The notes beneath the pieces were generated by a model. The model saw only the letters and a program-made list of their open reading frames with translations. It had not been told where the DNA came from and searched no databases. A stretch of DNA of 64,000 bases from assembly GCA_964006375.1 (NCBI GenBank), contig OZ023270.1, forward strand, positions 77,105,391-77,169,390, in the 5' to 3' direction. Positions 59,410-64,000 of this stretch are shown here, piece by piece. The DNA comes from Tillus elongatus (Eukaryota; Arthropoda; Insecta; Coleoptera; Cleridae). How positions within the stretch are numbered: the first letter of the stretch is position 1; each line of letters opens with the position of its first letter. Made by a program: the position numbers and the translations under genes.

Positions 59410-61225
59410 AGGGTGATCCACATAAGATTTTTATACGCCGACCAACCTCCCACCAACTTTTTTTTATCTCAATTAAAAAAGAGGTAGGGACTAAATGTGT
59501 ATTAAAGTTTAATACACATTTAGTTGTGCAATTTTATAAATCTTCTCGGGATGCAAATGGCAGAGAATAGACGTTCAGTGTTCCCCAAAAAATAATTTTG
59601 AAGTTTGGTGATCGTGGTGGCCAATTTTAAGGACAATTATTTCCTCTTTCAATCCAGTTTTTTGGAAACTTATGGTTTAAAACGTCTCTAAGAATAATAT
59701 TTAAATGAGGCAGGGCTCCATCATGTATAACCCAAAATTCTAGCCTGAGTTGCAATGGAAAATATTCAAGTAAACCGGGCAGAAATTCCAGATAACATCC
59801 GCCGTTTGGTAAAATAACTGGCGCAATCGAATAATGGCCAACACCAGTCCAAACATTTATCATAAACTCTCACTGAAAATGGCGACGAGTTATTGCATGA
59901 GGATGTTGTGTTCCAATATTTTTGAATCCTCACGCCTAATATCCCAGAGTCCAACCCTGTCCATTATTACCTTGCAAACCTCCCACGTAACCGATAGTGG
60001 CGCCGTGGGACAAGTGTATTCAACTGTCCATAGAGAAGCAGCTGAATTGAATCGAAGACTCTTTCACTTCCTCGTGATCCAGCAGTCAGTTGGCGCCGTA
60101 GCAAGACTGACTGACCCCTGGTCATACCACAACAAATAGTTTATTGTGCTGTCTTCATACAACACATAACGTTGTCGTCTGCTAACACCGAGTAAGCATC
60201 GTAGGAAGATTGACTGGCTCGCAACCTGTACTCAACTAACACCATTTGGTCAGCTAGTGATCAGTGAGCCTCGCTTCAACAAGAACCAGTCATCACGTGA
60301 ACAACTAACCTGTGGTCAGGCCTACAGTAACCCACTCATTCGCATCGACCACGTGCAAGCGACACCAAGAGGACGATATTCGCTCTTGTGCCGATGTAAT
60401 ATCATTATATTAAATTTGCTGGTATTTTAAAGCCACATGTGTATTCTTTATAAGTCTGCACCCACAAAGAATATTACTCTGGTCTTTTATAAGTTACATG
60501 GACCAATGATTTTCCGCTTGAATCAAACTCAAACATTTTGACCCTGTTAAGTCAATTGAACCAACCAGAGGGTTTACTCCAGAATATTCATGACAGTTAT
60601 GAAAATTTGTTATTCCTCTTCGGGTGAAACAAGACTTATCTATGAAAAGGACTTCCTTGTGAAAATGAATGTCTTGATTTAACAGGTCACTCGCTGAAGG
60701 AAATCTGGAGGCAAGAACTCTTGGACATGGTATAAATGCAGATTGCGTTTAATCATTCGGTAGACAGAACTCTTTGAGTTTGCAGTCTGTCGAGATAGAT
60801 ATCTAGTACTAATTTCCTTTGTATCTCGAATTATCTGAAAAATAATTCCTTCATCTTGTATCCTTAATAAATTATGACATTGTCAACTGTTAACAGACAA
60901 AGTTCCCAGCTCTCGAGCTCGCCTTTCGACATTAGAAATTATTACTCTGCAAGGAATCATACGATTAGGAAATCTCCTTTGATATTCTTCCACACTTCTA
61001 CAGTTGTTTCCTTCACAGAAATCTAATACTAATAAGATGTCAGCTTATTCACTGAATGATAACTTTCCAGTCATTTTTGCAGCAATCAATTTGTTTAATA
61101 TCTATTGACTTTTTAGTGATTTTGACTTTACGCTGTCAACTTGCACCGCCATCATAATGTTGTTACTGAAAAAGGTGTTGGGAGGCTAAGATATATAAGA
61201 AAAATAATGCTGTGATTGCTAAATG
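59410..61225 (-). mobile_element. Tc1/mariner-like transposon with decayed transposase and an internal insertion
   Basis: The left end ACAGGGTGATCCACATAAGA is partly mirrored near 61165-61225 (TTGGGAGGCTAAGATATATA). The minus strand gives FTRRGITNFHNCHEYS (about 60580-60640, first Asp region), YWNTQHPHAITRRHFQ-like text (about 59880-59930), INVWTGVGHYSIAPVILPN, and WVIHDGALPHLNIILRDVLN (second Asp). The end is WPPRSPNFKIIFWG with the third Asp lost. A GC-richer block (about 59945-60590) separates the first two parts. Confidence 0.65.
59945..60590. other. GC-richer block inserted in the transposase, possible solo LTR or unknown element
   Basis: This segment is clearly less AT-rich than its surroundings, has no ORF, and falls between two adjoining transposase pieces. 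It contains two GTTGGCGCC/GTGGCGCC motifs (about 59998 and 60091). I could not find defined ends or a duplication, so its nature is open. Confidence 0.4.
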
Positions 61226-62284
61226 GCTCCATCGTGTCTCACCAACTGTCAAAAATATGCACGAGTAAAATCTCCTAAAATTACGTTATCGACTCAATGA
61301 AACCGATAATGAGTTTAAAGCTACGAAGTTAACGGGGCCGCAACTTTGCTACCTTTGGCAGCATTCAATGCCTGTAAAGTTAAATTTTGAATTATTTTTG
61401 AGCAATGAACTTCGAACTATTTTGGAGAATATCATATTTCGAACTTCGAATACTTCAACATCGCTAGTGCGAACATATTTTCGAACCGAAGGTTCAGTTC
61501 GAGTTCGGTTCGAAATTTCGAAGCTTCACACACCTCTACAATCTACCCTTTATTAAAATTATCCAAGCTATGAAAGTTTTGTTTAATTGAATAGGTATAT
61601 TCCCTCCGATCAACCCTTTGCAGACCTTGGATCTATTTCACCTTACCATCAGTTGAGGTTATTTGACATGCTGAATGTTTCTTGTAGATCAAACGGTTTT
61701 CAAGATATTATTTTTTAGTTTGTTGAGCAATTTTGGGTCCCTAGAACTACTTAGGGGTGCAATTGGTTATAGGGATAAGTCGGTTCAATCATATTTTAGT
61801 GTCCTTTAAAGGAACCTGCTCTGCATCATTTCTTACATGAGATACCTGTAACTGTAACTTGCAAATGACATTTATACAGGGTGTTAATTAAGTACGAGAC
61901 AAAACTCCAAGTTGTGATCCCTTATTCAATCCTAAGCCGAAAAGGTGTATACAAACATAGGTCCCAAATCCCTTCGTTTTCCAACAGGGTGTTAAATATT
62001 TTCAGAAAAATAATATATTCCACTTCCAAATATCGAAAATGCTCAAGCCAGTGTAAAATTGAAACCAGATGACAATTATAAATATATGAAAGGGCATCAT
62101 TCGGATGGAACACTCTTTTCCAAATATCATCAGTGACGTCCTTGAGGGCTACCTATAGGCTTTGATTTGAAAAAAAAAGGTGCCCAATGCATTCAGAGTG
62201 TTTTTTTTTTAATTGTAAGTTCCACTTCTATTGATAATTATAACCAAGTGAAATGATATTTTCTACAAATTTTATAAGTGCCTT
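61226..62284. other. Non-coding stretch with a TTCGAA-rich segment
   Basis: 61380-61540 is rich in TTCGAA words (ATTTCGAACTTCGAA, GGTTCGAAATTTCGAAG) and may be a relic related to the MITE at 57619-58336. An ATACAGGGTGTTAATTAAGT segment at 61875 looks like a MITE end without a partner. Confidence 0.4.
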
Positions 62285-62400
62285 ACAGATCCACTAAGTG
62301 AAGATTGGAACCTGTGACGAGCACTGATAAGTACACTTGGAGACCCCAAATCACCACAACACATCTTTTTAAAGACCTGATGATTGTTTCATCAACAAAG
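62285..62400. mobile_element. Penelope-like 3' region fragment, left of the hAT insertion
   Basis: AGTGAAGATTGGAACCTGTG, GATAAGTACACTTGGAGA and CCCAAATCACCACAACACAT match 36885-36960 at the outer end of the Penelope-like palindrome. It continues at 63441. Confidence 0.75.
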
Positions 62401-63432
62401 CAGTGGCAGCTTGTCAGGTGACACACTGCTTCACCTATATTTTTCGGTTAAGCTAAACTTTTTATTCAAAATCCACCATAATTTTAATTTCTTTCATTCT
62501 CTCAAATTCACTTGGTACAACCACTTATAAATGTCTAATTACGTTTCGCCGCAGATGATAATGTATTTTTATGGTACAATATAATTTGTAAGCCCCTGAT
62601 CCGTGAATTGAGTGTTATACAACATGCCCCAACGTGCAGCGTATTACGTGTTGCAGAACACAGATTATTGCAGAGGAACAAGCAACTGAGGACTGAACTG
62701 AGCCAGAATCGTTTATACACAAATGCTGTGTTGTCATGGAACGGTTGCCATGGAAACGGCACATGCGTTGTTGTGTTGGTGTTTATTATGACCACAAAAG
62801 TGATGCAGAGTTCTGAGCCTGCTTCAAAGCTTTGTTGTCGTCGTTTATTTAGATTTAGTCGGATCGTCAGACACATTTTTATTTTTACTATATTGCCGTT
62901 AAATGATCCGGTATGTTTCACATTTACTGACTTTGAAAAGCCGGATTTTTCACGTTTCTTTTTGGTAATTGGAATTGATTTGTTTATTCTGCTCTAAAAG
63001 AATAATTTCAAAATAATAAAATATTAGATATAAAATTTCAAGGTATAAAAAAAGAGAAGGACCTGAATTTGAAAAAAAAATGCTTGTAGCTCGTCCCACT
63101 ATAAACAGATTTTCATAATAAGCGCCGTATTATATTACTATGCGTATGCGTGTACAGTGTGACAAAAATAAGGTAAATAATAATAAATTTATTTATTTAT
63201 GGCCTCTCAGCGAGTATTCGTGGTCATTATTCCGAAAATTATTCCTTGTAAAGTCTATATTTTTGTACAAATGGATTTTTCATTTAAATACTGAAGTGCC
63301 AGGAGAACGTGAGACCTTGAAAATTTTAAAAAAGTTCGTCTGTGGCGCAGAAGGGGTCTTCGCCCCCCTGAACCCCCTTTGGGGCCGCGCGGATTCTGCT
63401 TCAGCCACTTCCAAAGTCAAGAGCCGCCACTG
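62401..63432. mobile_element. Non-autonomous hAT-like element
   Basis: Ends are CAGTGGCAGCTTGTCAGGTG on the left and, inverted, CAGTGGCGGCTCTTGACTTT on the right, a hAT-type CAGTGGCGGCT terminus. Flanks are CAACAAAG and CAAAAATG, a plausible aged 8-bp duplication (two mismatches). The 1.03-kb interior has open frames on both strands near 62535-62997 but no transposase motif. It interrupts a Penelope-like fragment. Confidence 0.7.
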
Positions 63433-63440
63433 CAAAAATG

Positions 63441-63620
63441 TCAATGTCATCAGAGGATGAAAAATTCTAACTACTTTCTACTACAACACCATCTATTTAT
63501 ATTTCTTCTTCGGTAAGAACGATACCGAGAGGGAGATTTAAATCGCAGGCACATCTTCTGTCTCTTGTATTTTTCTAGCCGGACGAGGTTATTGAACTGC
63601 CTTTATTACTTTACCTGATA
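63441..63620. mobile_element. Penelope-like 3' region fragment, right of the hAT insertion
   Basis: GTCATCAGAGGATGAAAAAT and the following text match 36990-37140 (GCGTCATCACAGGATGAAAC onwards), continuing the fragment that ends at 62400. Confidence 0.65.
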
Positions 63621-64000
63621 GGTTTTGGAATGTTTATCTGATTCAAAGACAGAGCGCAAACAGAGAACTGGAGATCAGTGACGTGGCTTGATTGCCTTAC
63701 AGATGCTAAAGAGCAGACCAATATATTTTAGGATCAACATTCAAAAGCTAATTAAACATATAAGTAATATAATATTAATACAGTATATACCGATTATAAC
63801 ATTGGATGCTACAACATATCAGCTTTAACGACCAAATCTCAAAGTCCCATCTAATTTCTGTATAAACCTTAACTGAAATATATCAGTTAATATGGCAGCG
63901 TTTAAAGCAACGTCTCTCTTATAACGACACATTATGCTGTCGTTGTGTCATATATCAGCTATAACGACCTACTCATGTGCAGTAGTATTGAAACTTCATC
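63621..64000. other. Non-coding end of window
   Basis: TATAACGAC/AGCT(T/A)TAACGACC words recur near 63820, 63919 and 63956, perhaps the edge of a further transposon cut by the window end. Confidence 0.35.

Noticed and set aside
62535..62997. Overlapping 128- and 129-residue frames on both strands
   Set aside because: They lie in the interior of a non-autonomous hAT-like element and show no motif of a transposase or other protein.

Overview
The window looks like nuclear DNA of an arthropod, most probably a beetle. It is AT-rich and gene-poor, with spliced coding exons and introns, and is packed with decayed transposable elements: Penelope-like elements, non-LTR retrotransposons, Tc1/mariner, pogo and hAT relatives, MITEs and a tRNA-derived SINE. 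It also holds nine long (AT)n arrays. A perfect array of the TCAGG telomere motif known from beetles lies at 33.5 kb. The order is inferred from these indirect signs only.

One host gene is clearly present. Five exons on the + strand (9463-9630, 11225-11392, 20126-20275, 22089-22282, 23516-24001) join in a single frame with GT/AG borders. They encode the last 387 residues of a two-finger C2H2 transcription factor with a long Ala/Gln/Asn-rich tail. The best match I can offer is the BTB zinc-finger gene chinmo. The first visible exon opens mid-codon, so positions 1-9462 are probably intron. The 3' UTR probably runs to about 25.15 kb. The introns hold four TIR transposons with Tc1/mariner-type transposase remains, a mariner fragment, a LINE tail, foldback elements and AT-cored repeats.

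From 25.2 to 36.9 kb lie a LINE fragment, a 1-kb foldback MITE, a (TAA)n array and 1.6 kb of degenerate minisatellite enclosing about 33 perfect CCTGA/TCAGG units. From 36.9 to 39.05 kb two Penelope-like copies (RT tail plus GIY-YIG) lie head to head as a near-perfect palindrome. From 40.8 to 44.7 kb come a truncated LINE and a pogo/Tigger-like transposase gene broken by two AT-cored insertions.

From 48.4 to 61.2 kb is a nested transposon graveyard. A LINE is broken by a Tc1 element that is itself broken by another LINE. A second copy of an RNase H LINE is split by a 1.8-kb LINE. A further LINE is split by a MITE rich in TTCGAATA. The window ends with a hAT-like element inserted in a Penelope-like fragment.

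The most interesting item is a roughly 300-bp mobile element present twice (15144-15444 and 47800-48091), each copy flanked by its own target-site duplication. Each carries a long hairpin whose loop holds the conserved parts of a hammerhead self-cleaving ribozyme in the right order. It may be a short non-autonomous element related to Penelope retroelements.
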